Source: JBALVT01 sp036960305 (lineage in GTDB: Bacteria > Pseudomonadota > Gammaproteobacteria > Pseudomonadales > Halieaceae). Taken from it: 64,000 nt of DNA. The notes beneath the pieces are model-generated. The model was not told where the DNA came from. It saw nothing but the letters and a program-made list of their open reading frames with translations, and ran no database searches. How positions within the stretch are numbered: the first letter of the stretch is position 1; every line of letters begins with the position of its first letter. Below, in pieces: positions 18,608 through 26,745 of the stretch. A program made the translations under genes and the position numbers. The DNA lies in the NCBI GenBank assembly GCA_036960305.1, contig JBALWA010000017.1:15279-79278 (forward strand). The letters are read 5' to 3'.

Positions 18608-19055
18608 GAACGGCAGTATCGTTGAAGACTCGTGGCTGCCTCTTGAGCCGGAGAACGAGACCCCCAGAGCGCAACATATACTGTCACTGGACCAGTGGGA
18701 GGCACTGGATGAGAAAGAAGGTACGGCGGTACAGTTGGAATCAGATCAACCACCCGCCCCATTGAAGGCACATCTGGGACAACTTTCCCTGATTGCCATC
18801 AACTTTCCAGCCTTTACCGATGGTCGCGGCTTTTCCTACGCCCGAGAGTTGCGCGAACAGGGCTACCAGGGAGAATTGAGAGCAGTAGGGAATTTCATTC
18901 GAGACCAGATACACTACCTCAGCCGCTGCGGGTTCAATGCCTTCCATCTCGAGCAGGAAACCGAACTGGAGGGAGCGTTATCGAGCCTTGAGGATTTCAG
19001 CGAGCACTACCAGGCGGCATCTGACAAGACAGATCCACTGTTTCGCCGCCGCTGA
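18591..19055 (+). CDS. DUF934 protein, sulfite reductase accessory
   Basis: This 154-residue protein has the DUF934 signature (PLKAHLGQLSLIAINFPAFTDG then RGFSYARELREQGYQGELRA, with the invariant FTDGRGFSYARLLR-like core). The ATG at 18591 is preferred over a GTG at 18585 because AAGGAG lies 7 nt before it. The gene overlaps cysI by 17 nt, so the two are translated from one message. It is nearly always next to cysI in this group and may help electron delivery or assembly; that role is inferred. Confidence 0.8.
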   Translation: MPRLIKNGSIVEDSWLPLEPENETPRAQHILSLDQWEALDEKEGTAVQLESDQPPAPLKAHLGQLSLIAINFPAFTDGRGFSYARELREQGYQGELRAVGNFIRDQIHYLSRCGFNAFHLEQETELEGALSSLEDFSEHYQAASDKTDPLFRRR

Positions 19056-19144
19056 TTATTCAGGTAGTTCAACACTACCGGTTTCTATTCCCTCTTCGCT
19101 TGTTTACACTTTGTTATCAGAGTTTTCGCGAGGTTTTGGCCTGA

Positions 19145-20320
19145 ATGGACGCCAGTAGTGTCACCTTTTCCTTTTTCCTTATCTTTACCGGCGCTGCAAT
19201 CTTTGCGTCTATAGCGCTCTATACCCGCCAGCCCCTGATTATCGCCTATATAGCTCTGGGCGCTGTTATAGGCCCCTACGGCCTCTCCATGGTCACCGAC
19301 TTAAACCTACTGTCCGATATTGGTCATGTGGGCATTATCTTTCTGCTGTTTCTCCTGGGCCTGGACATGCAGCCCCAGGCACTGTGGGCCACATTACGTA
19401 AGTCGACCGTCGTGGGTTTATTTAGCTCCGCTCTGTTCCTTGGCATGGGCTTTGGCGTTGCGTTTGCCTTTGGCCTATCAACCATGGACTCGTTGATCGT
19501 AGGCGCAGCCATGATGTTTTCTTCAACGATCATCGGCATCAAATTGCTACCCACCACCGTCTTGCACCACCGCCACATTGGGGAACTAATGATTGGCCTT
19601 TTACTGCTACAAGACGTATTGGCGATTATTGTTCTCATGATCTTGTTGTCACTGTCGGCCGGCGGCACGGAGTCAATGGCGGTAGATATCGCGCTGTCAC
19701 TGGCGGGCTTACCGCTGCTGGTTGGCACCGCGGTACTCCTGGTACGCTACGTTCTTTTACCGCTTATCAGCCGCTTCGACCGGTTCCATGAGTATATTTT
19801 TCTACTCGCCATCGGCTGGTGCCTGGGCCTGGCCGAGGCGGCACAACTCATGGGACTTTCAGCAGAAATCGGTGCTTTTATTGCCGGAATCAGTCTCGCG
19901 ACCAGCCCGATATCCCAATACATAGCGGTTAACCTCAAGCCACTCAGGGACTTTTTCCTGATCCTGTTCTTCTTCTCAGTCGGTGCCCGCTTCAACCTCG
20001 CCTTACTGGGTGACGTGCTCTTTCCCGCCCTACTGCTATCGGCCCTGGTACTGGGATTGAAGCCCGTCGTTTATCGATACCTGCTAAAAGGCGTCAGCGA
20101 AAAACGCACCCTCGCCTGGGATCTCGGATTCCGCCTGGGTCAGGCCAGTGAGTTTTCCCTGTTGATCGCCTACGTCGCGATTGGCGGCGCCTTGATTTCA
20201 GAGCAAGCCTCGCTCCTCATACAGGCGACGACAATAATCACCTTCGTCGCCTCGTCCTACATTGTGGTCCTTAATTTCGCCACCCCGATTGCGGTGACTG
20301 ACAAGCTGCGACGAGATTAA
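19145..20320 (+). CDS. CPA2-family cation/proton antiporter, membrane domain only
   Basis: This 391-residue polytopic membrane protein (about 11-12 helices) has the Na+/H+ exchanger fold of Kef/CPA2 antiporters. Visible signatures are ALGAVIGPYGL near residue 38, HVGIIFLLFLLGLDMQP near 60-75 and GLSAEIGAFIAGISLA near 235-250. It lacks the cytoplasmic RCK/TrkA-N domain of KefB/KefC, so it is shorter and not obviously nucleotide-gated. The transported ion is uncertain (K+ or Na+). The gene is single and ends at a strong bidirectional terminator. Confidence 0.83.
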   Translation: MDASSVTFSFFLIFTGAAIFASIALYTRQPLIIAYIALGAVIGPYGLSMVTDLNLLSDIGHVGIIFLLFLLGLDMQPQALWATLRKSTVVGLFSSALFLGMGFGVAFAFGLSTMDSLIVGAAMMFSSTIIGIKLLPTTVLHHRHIGELMIGLLLLQDVLAIIVLMILLSLSAGGTESMAVDIALSLAGLPLLVGTAVLLVRYVLLPLISRFDRFHEYIFLLAIGWCLGLAEAAQLMGLSAEIGAFIAGISLATSPISQYIAVNLKPLRDFFLILFFFSVGARFNLALLGDVLFPALLLSALVLGLKPVVYRYLLKGVSEKRTLAWDLGFRLGQASEFSLLIAYVAIGGALISEQASLLIQATTIITFVASSYIVVLNFATPIAVTDKLRRD

Positions 20321-20356
20321 ATAATAGCGCTGCCTGATTGAGAAAGTGACAGGCAT

Positions 20357-20387
20357 AAAAAAACCGGCTATATAAGCCGGTTTTTTT
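20357..20387. terminator. Bidirectional Rho-independent terminator between antiporter and etfA
   Basis: A 13-bp stem (20357-20369 with 20375-20387) has a 5-nt ATATA loop. The flanking A7 and T7 tracts are part of the stem, so it should end transcription in both directions. Confidence 0.9.
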
Positions 20388-20401
20388 AGCGGAAAGGCTT
20401 C

Positions 20402-21331
20402 TTACAAAGCAGCTTCCAGTTCGGGCAGTGCATCGAACAAATCAGCAACCAGACCGTAGTCCGCTACCTGGAAGATAGGCGCATCTTCGTCTTTGTTGAT
20501 TGCCACGATCACTTTGGAGTCCTTCATACCAGCAAGGTGCTGAATTGCGCCAGAGATACCTACAGCGATGTAGAGGTCGGGGGCAACAATCTTACCGGTT
20601 TGGCCAACCTGCATATCGTTGGGTACAAAACCGGCATCAACCGCAGCGCGCGATGCACCGATCGCTGCACCCAGCTTGTCAGCAATCCCCTCAAGCAGCT
20701 TGAAGTTCTCGCCATTTTGCATACCGCGCCCGCCAGAGATAACAACAGAAGCTGCAGTCAATTCAGGACGGTCAGAAACAGCGACTTCTTCGCCTACAAA
20801 TGTGGATATACCTGCATCGTGCACGGCATCAACGGCTTCAATGGTTGCGGAGCCGCCTTCAGCTGGCACGCCGTCAAAAGCAGTACAGCGCACCGTCATG
20901 ACTTTTTTGGCATCTGCACTTTGAACGGTAGCGATAACATTACCGGCATAAATCGGTCGCTTGAAGGTGTCCGCAGACTCGACTGAAATAATGTCGGAAA
21001 TCTGTCCAACGTCCAGCAGTGCTGCAACTCTTGGCATCGTGTTCTTACAGTTGCTGGTATCCGGCGCAACGATGTTATCGTAAGAGGCACCGACATCAGC
21101 GATCAGCAGGCTGACATTTTCTGCCAACTGGTGACCGTAAGCTGCGTTATCGGCAACCAGGACTTTGCCAACGCCTACTACTGCGGCTGCTTGCTCAGCG
21201 GCACCGCCGCAATCAGCGCCGGCAACAAGAATATCGATATCCGCACCCAGAGCCTGAGCTGCCGCAACAGCACAAAGGGTTGCAGGCTTCAGGCTGCTAT
21301 TGTCGTGTTCTGCAATTACTAGAGTACTCAT
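20402..21331 (-). CDS. etfA: Electron transfer flavoprotein subunit alpha
   Basis: The alpha subunit of ETF carries electrons from acyl-CoA dehydrogenases. It has 309 residues, and the C-terminal FAD-binding domain shows the family signature LYIAVGISGAIQHLAGM and INKDEDAPIFQVADYG. Its start overlaps the stop of etfB by a single base (21331), so the two are coupled. The electron acceptor, ETF-ubiquinone oxidoreductase, is encoded divergently at 22355. Confidence 0.95.
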   Translation of the reverse strand: MSTLVIAEHDNSSLKPATLCAVAAAQALGADIDILVAGADCGGAAEQAAAVVGVGKVLVADNAAYGHQLAENVSLLIADVGASYDNIVAPDTSNCKNTMPRVAALLDVGQISDIISVESADTFKRPIYAGNVIATVQSADAKKVMTVRCTAFDGVPAEGGSATIEAVDAVHDAGISTFVGEEVAVSDRPELTAASVVISGGRGMQNGENFKLLEGIADKLGAAIGASRAAVDAGFVPNDMQVGQTGKIVAPDLYIAVGISGAIQHLAGMKDSKVIVAINKDEDAPIFQVADYGLVADLFDALPELEAAL

Positions 21332-22080
21332 CAGATTACCTTCGCCTCGTTCTTCAGTTTGTCAACCAACTGCTCTACGCTTTCCACTTTGATACCAGCA
21401 GCACGCTCAGCGGGCGGCTCTACACGCAGTTGTGTGAGATGTGATTTAACCTCAACGCCCAGATCAGCGGGAGTATAAACATCCAGTGGCTTTTTCTTGG
21501 CCTTCATGATGTTAGGCAGTGAAGCGTAACGGGGTTCGTTCAAACGCAGGTCAGTCGTGACAATTGCGGGCAGGCTAAGACTGATTGTCTGCATGCCTGC
21601 ATCGACTTCACGGGTAACGTTGACCTTGTCGCCATCGATCGCTACTTCAGACGCAAATGTGCCCTGGGGCATATTTGTCAGCGCGCCCAGCATTTGGCCT
21701 GTTTGATTGTTGTCGCCATCGATGGACTGCTTGCCCAAAATCACCAGCTGTGGCTGCTCTTTATCAACAACGCCTTTCAACAGTTTGGCAATAACCAGTG
21801 GCTCTACATTACCTTCTGTTTCTACCTGGATACCGCGGTCGGCGCCCAGTGCCAGAGCGGTACGAATCTGCTCCTGACAGGCCTTTGGACCGACGGACAC
21901 AGCGATAACTTCTGTCGCAACACCAGCCTCTTTCAGGCGTATCGCTTCTTCTACAGCGATCTCACAGAATGGGTTGATGGCCATTTTGACATTGTTCAAA
22001 TCAACATCACTACCATCGCCTTTAGCGCGAACTTTAACGTTGTAGTCAACAACGCGCTTTACAGCAACAAGAACCTTCAT
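21331..22080 (-). CDS. etfB: Electron transfer flavoprotein subunit beta
   Basis: The beta subunit of ETF binds AMP and completes the heterodimer with EtfA. Its 249 residues begin MKVLVAVKRVVDYNVKVR and contain the ETF-beta signature region VEEAIRLKEAG plus LGKQSIDGDNNQTGQMLG. It is the first gene of the etfBA operon, with a candidate -35/-10 promoter at 22169-22197. A palindrome (22213-22229) lies between it and the divergent ETF-QO gene. Confidence 0.95.
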   Translation of the reverse strand: MKVLVAVKRVVDYNVKVRAKGDGSDVDLNNVKMAINPFCEIAVEEAIRLKEAGVATEVIAVSVGPKACQEQIRTALALGADRGIQVETEGNVEPLVIAKLLKGVVDKEQPQLVILGKQSIDGDNNQTGQMLGALTNMPQGTFASEVAIDGDKVNVTREVDAGMQTISLSLPAIVTTDLRLNEPRYASLPNIMKAKKKPLDVYTPADLGVEVKSHLTQLRVEPPAERAAGIKVESVEQLVDKLKNEAKVI

Positions 22081-22168
22081 AGATTCTCCATAAGTCTTTT
22101 CGGGTGGGTTTTAGCGGGGTTAGCGCCAATATTTGCGGCAAAACCGCATAATTCGGGCGGGTATGTTG

Positions 22169-22197
22169 CCTATAAACGGGCGTAAGGTCAATAGCAA
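22169..22197 (-). promoter_or_regulatory. Candidate promoter for etfBA
   Basis: On the minus strand TTGCTA (22192-22197), a 17-nt spacer and TATAGG (22169-22174) form a moderate sigma-70 promoter about 80 nt before etfB. Confidence 0.4.
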
Positions 22198-22212
22198 TAG
22201 ATGACAGCTAAG

Positions 22213-22229
22213 TTGTCCGAACAGGACAA
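22213..22229. promoter_or_regulatory. 17-bp palindrome, candidate operator between etfBA and ETF-QO
   Basis: TTGTCC-GAACA-GGACAA is a perfect 6-bp inverted repeat placed between two divergent, functionally coupled genes. It sits 15 nt upstream of the etfB -35. It does not match the PsrA or FadR sites I know; the regulator is unknown. Confidence 0.4.
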
Positions 22230-22282
22230 ATAGACGATATCCAATATCCATGCGATTTATAGTCTTTTATTGTTAAAAATTA

Positions 22283-22288
22283 TATACT
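22283..22288 (+). promoter_or_regulatory. Candidate -10 element for ETF-QO
   Basis: TATACT lies in an AT-rich stretch about 67 nt before the GTG start. No convincing -35 is present at 16-18 nt. Confidence 0.3.
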
Positions 22289-22354
22289 TGCGCCCTTTCC
22301 CCACTCCAGAGCCACTGGCACTGGAGTATCGCAGCCGAACAAGAGGACTAGCCT

Positions 22355-24007
22355 GTGGAACGTGAATCGATGGAATTTGACGTGGTGATAGTCGGAGCAG
22401 GCCCTGCTGGCCTGTCTGCCGCCTGCCGCCTGATGCAACTGGCCCAGGAAAAAGAGCAGGAAATGACCGTCTGTGTGGTCGAGAAAGGCTCTGAAGTAGG
22501 CGCTCATACCCTGTCCGGCGCCGTCCTTGAACCAACGGCCATCAACGAGCTATTCCCGAAGTGGGAAGAAATGGGCGCGCCGTTGACAACAAAAGTAAAG
22601 GAAGACAAGTTTTTCTTCTACACCAGTGGCAAAAGCGCTATCAAGCTTCCTAATTTCTTCATACCCAAGCCCACCCACAATGAAGGCAATTATATTGTTT
22701 CCATGGGCAACGTCTGTCGCTGGATGGGCGAACAGGCTGAAAACCTGGGCGTCGAGGTTTATCCGGGGTTTGCGGCCTCTGAAATCCTCTATCACGAAGA
22801 TGGCCGAGTTAAAGGCATCGCCACAGGTGACATGGGCATCAGCGAAAGCGGCGAACACAAAGACAGCTACATGCGGGGCATGGAGCTGCACGCCAAATAC
22901 ACACTTTTCGCCGAGGGTTGCCGCGGGCATCTCGGCAAACAGCTGATTAAGGGTTTCTCCCTGGACGAAGGCAAGGACCCGCAGCACTATGGGCTGGGCA
23001 TCAAGGAGATCTGGGAAATTCCCGCGGAGAAACACGAGCCTGGGCTGGTGGTACACGGGTTGGGCTGGCCACTGAGCGAAAGTAACTCCAGCGGCGGTGC
23101 CTTCCTCTACCATGCGGATAATAACCAGGTCTACCTGGGCCTGATCACCGACCTGAATTACAGCAACCCGCACCTCAGCCCCTTTGAGGAGCTTCAGCGT
23201 TGGAAACACCATCCCGAGACACTCAAATACATCGAGGGCGGCTCACGTTTGAGCTACGGCGCCAGAGCACTTGCGAAAGGCGGGCACAATTCCCTGCCGA
23301 AGATGCATTTCCCCGGTGGTCTGCTGATAGGCTGCGATGCCGGCACCATGAACAGCGTTAAAATCAAGGGCAACCATACCGCCATGAAGAGCGGCATGCT
23401 GGCAGCTGAAGCCATTGTCGAAGCGCTCGCTTCGGGCGATAGCGCCCCGGCTGACCTCGCCTCCTACGGCGAAAAGCTGAAGAACTCCTGGTTGTACGAG
23501 GAACTGTACACCACACGTAACTTCTCAGGCTTCATGCACAAGTTTGGCACCCTGATCGGCTCGGGTATGGTCTGGCTGGACCAGAATATTTTTGGTGGAA
23601 AACTGCCGTTTACCCTCAATGACACCACCCCGGACTACGCCACAATGAAGCCTGCGGCAGACTGTCAAAAGATTGACTATCCCAAGCCGGACAATAAGAT
23701 CAGCTTTGACCGGCTGTCATCGGTATTTCTGTCCAATACGAATCATGAAGAAGACCAGCCCTGCCACTTGACGCTGATCGACGCAAATGTGCCCATGGAC
23801 AAGAACCTGCCACTGTACGATGAACCGGCGCAGCGCTATTGTCCTGCAGGCGTTTATGAAATCGTGGAAGATGAAGCGGGCAAGCGGTTCCAGATTAATG
23901 GCCAGAACTGTGTTCATTGCAAGACCTGCGACATCAAGGACCCGTCCCAGAACATCGTCTGGGTAACGCCGGAAGGCTTCGGCGGACCCAACTATCCCAA
24001 TATGTAG
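22355..24007 (+). CDS. Electron transfer flavoprotein-ubiquinone oxidoreductase
   Basis: This monotopic membrane enzyme passes electrons from ETF to ubiquinone. Its 550 residues start with an FAD-binding VVIVGAGPAGLSAACRL motif. They continue with the ETF-QO ubiquinone/FAD region (GAHTLSGAVLEP, FAEGCRGHLGKQL). They end in the 4Fe-4S motif CPAGVYE followed by CVHCKTCDI and NIVWVTPEGFGGPNY. The GTG start has AGAGGA 7 nt upstream. It is divergent from etfBA across a 274-nt region, so substrate dehydrogenation and quinone reduction can be regulated together. Confidence 0.95.
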   Translation: MERESMEFDVVIVGAGPAGLSAACRLMQLAQEKEQEMTVCVVEKGSEVGAHTLSGAVLEPTAINELFPKWEEMGAPLTTKVKEDKFFFYTSGKSAIKLPNFFIPKPTHNEGNYIVSMGNVCRWMGEQAENLGVEVYPGFAASEILYHEDGRVKGIATGDMGISESGEHKDSYMRGMELHAKYTLFAEGCRGHLGKQLIKGFSLDEGKDPQHYGLGIKEIWEIPAEKHEPGLVVHGLGWPLSESNSSGGAFLYHADNNQVYLGLITDLNYSNPHLSPFEELQRWKHHPETLKYIEGGSRLSYGARALAKGGHNSLPKMHFPGGLLIGCDAGTMNSVKIKGNHTAMKSGMLAAEAIVEALASGDSAPADLASYGEKLKNSWLYEELYTTRNFSGFMHKFGTLIGSGMVWLDQNIFGGKLPFTLNDTTPDYATMKPAADCQKIDYPKPDNKISFDRLSSVFLSNTNHEEDQPCHLTLIDANVPMDKNLPLYDEPAQRYCPAGVYEIVEDEAGKRFQINGQNCVHCKTCDIKDPSQNIVWVTPEGFGGPNYPNM

Positions 24008-24014
24008 ACCTATA

Positions 24015-24039
24015 AGCGGCTGGCACCCCACCAGCCGCT
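24015..24039. terminator. GC-rich hairpin between convergent ETF-QO and DUF1285 genes
   Basis: A perfect 9-bp stem AGCGGCTGG (24015-24023)/CCAGCCGCT (24031-24039) with a 7-nt loop lies between two convergent stop codons. It lacks a T-run on either side, so it is terminator-like only. Confidence 0.4.
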
Positions 24040-24041
24040 AA

Positions 24042-24578
24042 TTACCCTGCTTCAAGGGGGAAGGTCTCCCCCGCACTCTCAATACAAGTAACACCCTCTT
24101 TTTCTACAGCCATTGCCACAAGCCGATACCAGGCTGAACGGGTAAACAGTGCCGCCAAACCATGCGGCAAATGCAGTGCGGCAACATTGTCCATCCTGCT
24201 CTCCAGGAACAGACCAAATTCCGCGTTAACCAACTGCGTTCTTCCCGTATTCAGTGTGCACCGTAGGCTGTCCCCATGCTCTGCGTCGGTATATCGATCG
24301 ACGTCTGTTACCACCAGTGGCAGCAAATCCACCTGGATTCGCCATTTTTCGCCCGGTGTTACAAGGTAATAACAACCGTCTTCCTCTCGGCGTAGGATCG
24401 ACGCAAACACCCTGACAATTGCAGCTCGCTCTATCGGGGAACCTTCATGGAACCAGCGACCGTCAGCGTCTATCCGAATGTCGATATCACCAGACAATTC
24501 GGGGCTCCACAGATGTAACGGTGGTGAGTCGTAATTACGCCCAACCTGTTGTTCGATGTCTTGAAGTTGATCATCCAT
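24042..24578 (-). CDS. DUF1285 protein
   Basis: This 178-residue soluble protein has the DUF1285 hallmarks: HLWSPELSGDIDIRIDADGRWFHEGSPI followed by RVFASILRREEDGCYYLVTPGEKWRI. The fold is known in other bacteria, but the biochemical role is not. It is convergent with the ETF-QO gene and divergent from the YiiX-like gene, with no strong operon partner. Confidence 0.78.
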   Translation of the reverse strand: MDDQLQDIEQQVGRNYDSPPLHLWSPELSGDIDIRIDADGRWFHEGSPIERAAIVRVFASILRREEDGCYYLVTPGEKWRIQVDLLPLVVTDVDRYTDAEHGDSLRCTLNTGRTQLVNAEFGLFLESRMDNVAALHLPHGLAALFTRSAWYRLVAMAVEKEGVTCIESAGETFPLEAG

Positions 24579-24600
24579 GTTTCTATCTCTGGCGTCAGCA

Positions 24601-24636
24601 CCGTTGCTGGGTTATAAACCGTAGCTGGGTTATAAA
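24601..24636. repeat. Tandem 18-nt direct repeat in a divergent promoter region
   Basis: Two back-to-back copies of an 18-nt unit (24601-24618, 24619-24636) differ at one base. Each ends in GCTGGGTTATAAA. They lie between the divergent DUF1285 and YiiX-like genes and may be tandem protein-binding sites. Confidence 0.6.
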
Positions 24637-24678
24637 AAGGAATGAAAATCATCGCTTGTACAATACTACAGTCTAACC

Positions 24679-25512
24679 ATGATTAATCTGTTGCGTGATG
24701 CCGTTATTAACTGGCTAAAGTGGGAAAAACCCCTGCCTCATACGCCGCTCAGCGATTTCGAGCACTTGAAAGGCGAGCTAGTGCCCTGTGACGTGATTCT
24801 GGTTGAAGGCCGCTCAAGGGTAAGTGAGGTCATTAAACTCATCACCCAGAGCTCCTGGTCGCATGCTGCGCTATACATTGGACGCTTGGCGGACATAGAG
24901 GACCCGCTGTTGCGGAAAAGCCTGTCATTGCACTATCACGATAGTCCGGACAAGCAGTTGTTGATTGAAAGCGAACTGGGGCTTGGCACAGTGGTCAGGC
25001 CGTTGACGGCCTATGAATGCGAACACCTGCGAATATGCAGGCCCAGAAACCTGGGCGCAGAAGACAGTGTACGCGTCACTGCCTACTGCATTGGCAAGTT
25101 GGGTAGCGCCTACGATGTTAGACAGATTTTTGATTTGGCCCGATTTCTGTTCCCCTGGTTTATCATGCCGCGCCGATGGCGTTCCAGTTTATTCAGCGCC
25201 AACCCGGGCAAGAGTACGCAGACCGTATGTTCCACCATGATCGCAGAAGCGTTTGGGGCTATACAATTCCCGATACTTCCACTGGTCAAAAAAATGGAGG
25301 GTGATGGGCTTAAACTCTACTGGCGCAATCCGAAGTTGTGCACACCCAGGGATTTCGATTACTCACCCTACTTCGACATTATCAAGTATCCCTATGTCGA
25401 TTTCTCTCACTATGCCAAGCAGCACCTGAAACCCTGGGATGGCCCCGTCGAGTTGACGGCAGAAGAACGGGAACTCTATATCGTCCCCGAGAGCGACACG
25501 GAGAGCGGTTAG
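24679..25512 (+). CDS. YiiX/YebB-like NlpC/P60-type cysteine hydrolase
   Basis: This 277-residue protein of the permuted NlpC/P60 (YiiX/YebB) group has the N-terminal strand GELVPCDVILVEGRSRVSEVI. The conserved SSWSHAALYIG contains the active His. TQTVCSTMIAEAFGAIQFP contains the probable nucleophilic Cys. Relatives are lipid- or peptide-amide hydrolases. No signal peptide is obvious. It is monocistronic and convergent with serA, with 29 nt between the stops. The substrate is unknown. Confidence 0.7.
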   Translation: MINLLRDAVINWLKWEKPLPHTPLSDFEHLKGELVPCDVILVEGRSRVSEVIKLITQSSWSHAALYIGRLADIEDPLLRKSLSLHYHDSPDKQLLIESELGLGTVVRPLTAYECEHLRICRPRNLGAEDSVRVTAYCIGKLGSAYDVRQIFDLARFLFPWFIMPRRWRSSLFSANPGKSTQTVCSTMIAEAFGAIQFPILPLVKKMEGDGLKLYWRNPKLCTPRDFDYSPYFDIIKYPYVDFSHYAKQHLKPWDGPVELTAEERELYIVPESDTESG

Positions 25513-25541
25513 CCCTCCGCCATAACGCCCTGGAAACCCAA

Positions 25542-26723
25542 TCAGGCAGCAATCAAACGAACGTTAATCACCCCTTCCAGAGCACGCATACGATCGAGTA
25601 AATCTGAACTGGGCACACTGGCCACATCGATGAGGTTATAGGCGATTTCGTCCCTGCTCTTGTTCAACATATCGATAACATTAATATTATCGTCCGCCAG
25701 GATAGACAAGATGCTGCCGAGAATTTTGGGAACATTTTCGTTGGTAATAGACAGCCTGAACCCTTCCATTCGATCCAGCTGTAAATGTGGAAAGTTTACC
25801 GAGTTGCGGATATTGCCATTCTCCAGGAAATCACGCAGTTGATTTGCCGCCATGATGGCGCAATTTTCTTCCGCTTCATCCGTACTTGCACCAATATGTG
25901 GCATAAGAATAACATCGTTGCGTCCGATCAGTTCGGGGGATGGGAAGTCGGCTATATAGGCGCGCAAACCACCCTCACTGCCCAGTGACTCCCCGATGGC
26001 TTCGTTATCCACAATTTCCTGCCGTGCAAAATTAAGCAGACAAGTACCCGGCTTAACACCCCTGAGCAACTCTGCATTCACCAGACCCCGAGTCGAATCG
26101 AGTACCGGCAGGTGCAAACTGATAAAATCGCAACGCGCGAATAAAGCGGAGATTGCATCGGCCTTCTGCACCTGACTGGACAAACGCCAGGCGGCCTCTA
26201 CCGACAACGCCGGATCGTAACCAACGACCTCCATACCAAAGGTCAATGCCATTTCAGCCACTAGAGAACCAATAGCCCCGAGACCAACAACCCCTAAGGT
26301 TTTGCCGACCAATTCACTGCCTTTGAATTGCTTCTTCTGCGCTTCTAATAACTTATTCAGCTCGGCTTCGTCTTTCATTTCCCCCAGAGTCTGTACGTAC
26401 TGGATTCCATCGACGATACCACGGGAGCCTAGCAGTAAACCTGCTGCAACCAACTCCTTAACTGCATTAGCATTTGCACCAGGAGAATTGAAGACCGGGA
26501 TGCCCCGCTTACTGCACTCGGCAACGGGTATATTGTTTGTGCCGGCGCCAGCACGACCTATCGCCAACACAGAGGGCGCAATATCCTCGCTTTTGAGCTT
26601 ATGACTGCGCAATAAAATCGCATCAGGCGCAGAAAACTCACTGGCGATCTCGTATTGATCACGCGGCAACCTTTCCAATCCCTTGATCGAAAGTTGATTA
26701 AGGGTGAGAACTTTTGAAACCAT
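25542..26723 (-). CDS. serA: D-3-phosphoglycerate dehydrogenase
   Basis: The enzyme oxidises 3-phosphoglycerate in the first step of serine synthesis. Its 393 residues show the catalytic domain (IGRAGAGTNNIPV), the NAD-binding VGLGAIGSLVAEMA motif, a catalytic Arg in LNFARQEIVDN and the catalytic His in LMPHIGASTDEAEEN. A C-terminal ACT domain (residues about 320-393) suggests feedback control by serine. It is shorter than 500-residue SerA forms and resembles the SerA type with a single ACT domain. It lies downstream of ppiD on the same strand. Confidence 0.92.
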   Translation of the reverse strand: MVSKVLTLNQLSIKGLERLPRDQYEIASEFSAPDAILLRSHKLKSEDIAPSVLAIGRAGAGTNNIPVAECSKRGIPVFNSPGANANAVKELVAAGLLLGSRGIVDGIQYVQTLGEMKDEAELNKLLEAQKKQFKGSELVGKTLGVVGLGAIGSLVAEMALTFGMEVVGYDPALSVEAAWRLSSQVQKADAISALFARCDFISLHLPVLDSTRGLVNAELLRGVKPGTCLLNFARQEIVDNEAIGESLGSEGGLRAYIADFPSPELIGRNDVILMPHIGASTDEAEENCAIMAANQLRDFLENGNIRNSVNFPHLQLDRMEGFRLSITNENVPKILGSILSILADDNINVIDMLNKSRDEIAYNLIDVASVPSSDLLDRMRALEGVINVRLIAA

Positions 26724-26745
26724 GTTTACCTCTGGTTATTGGGTA

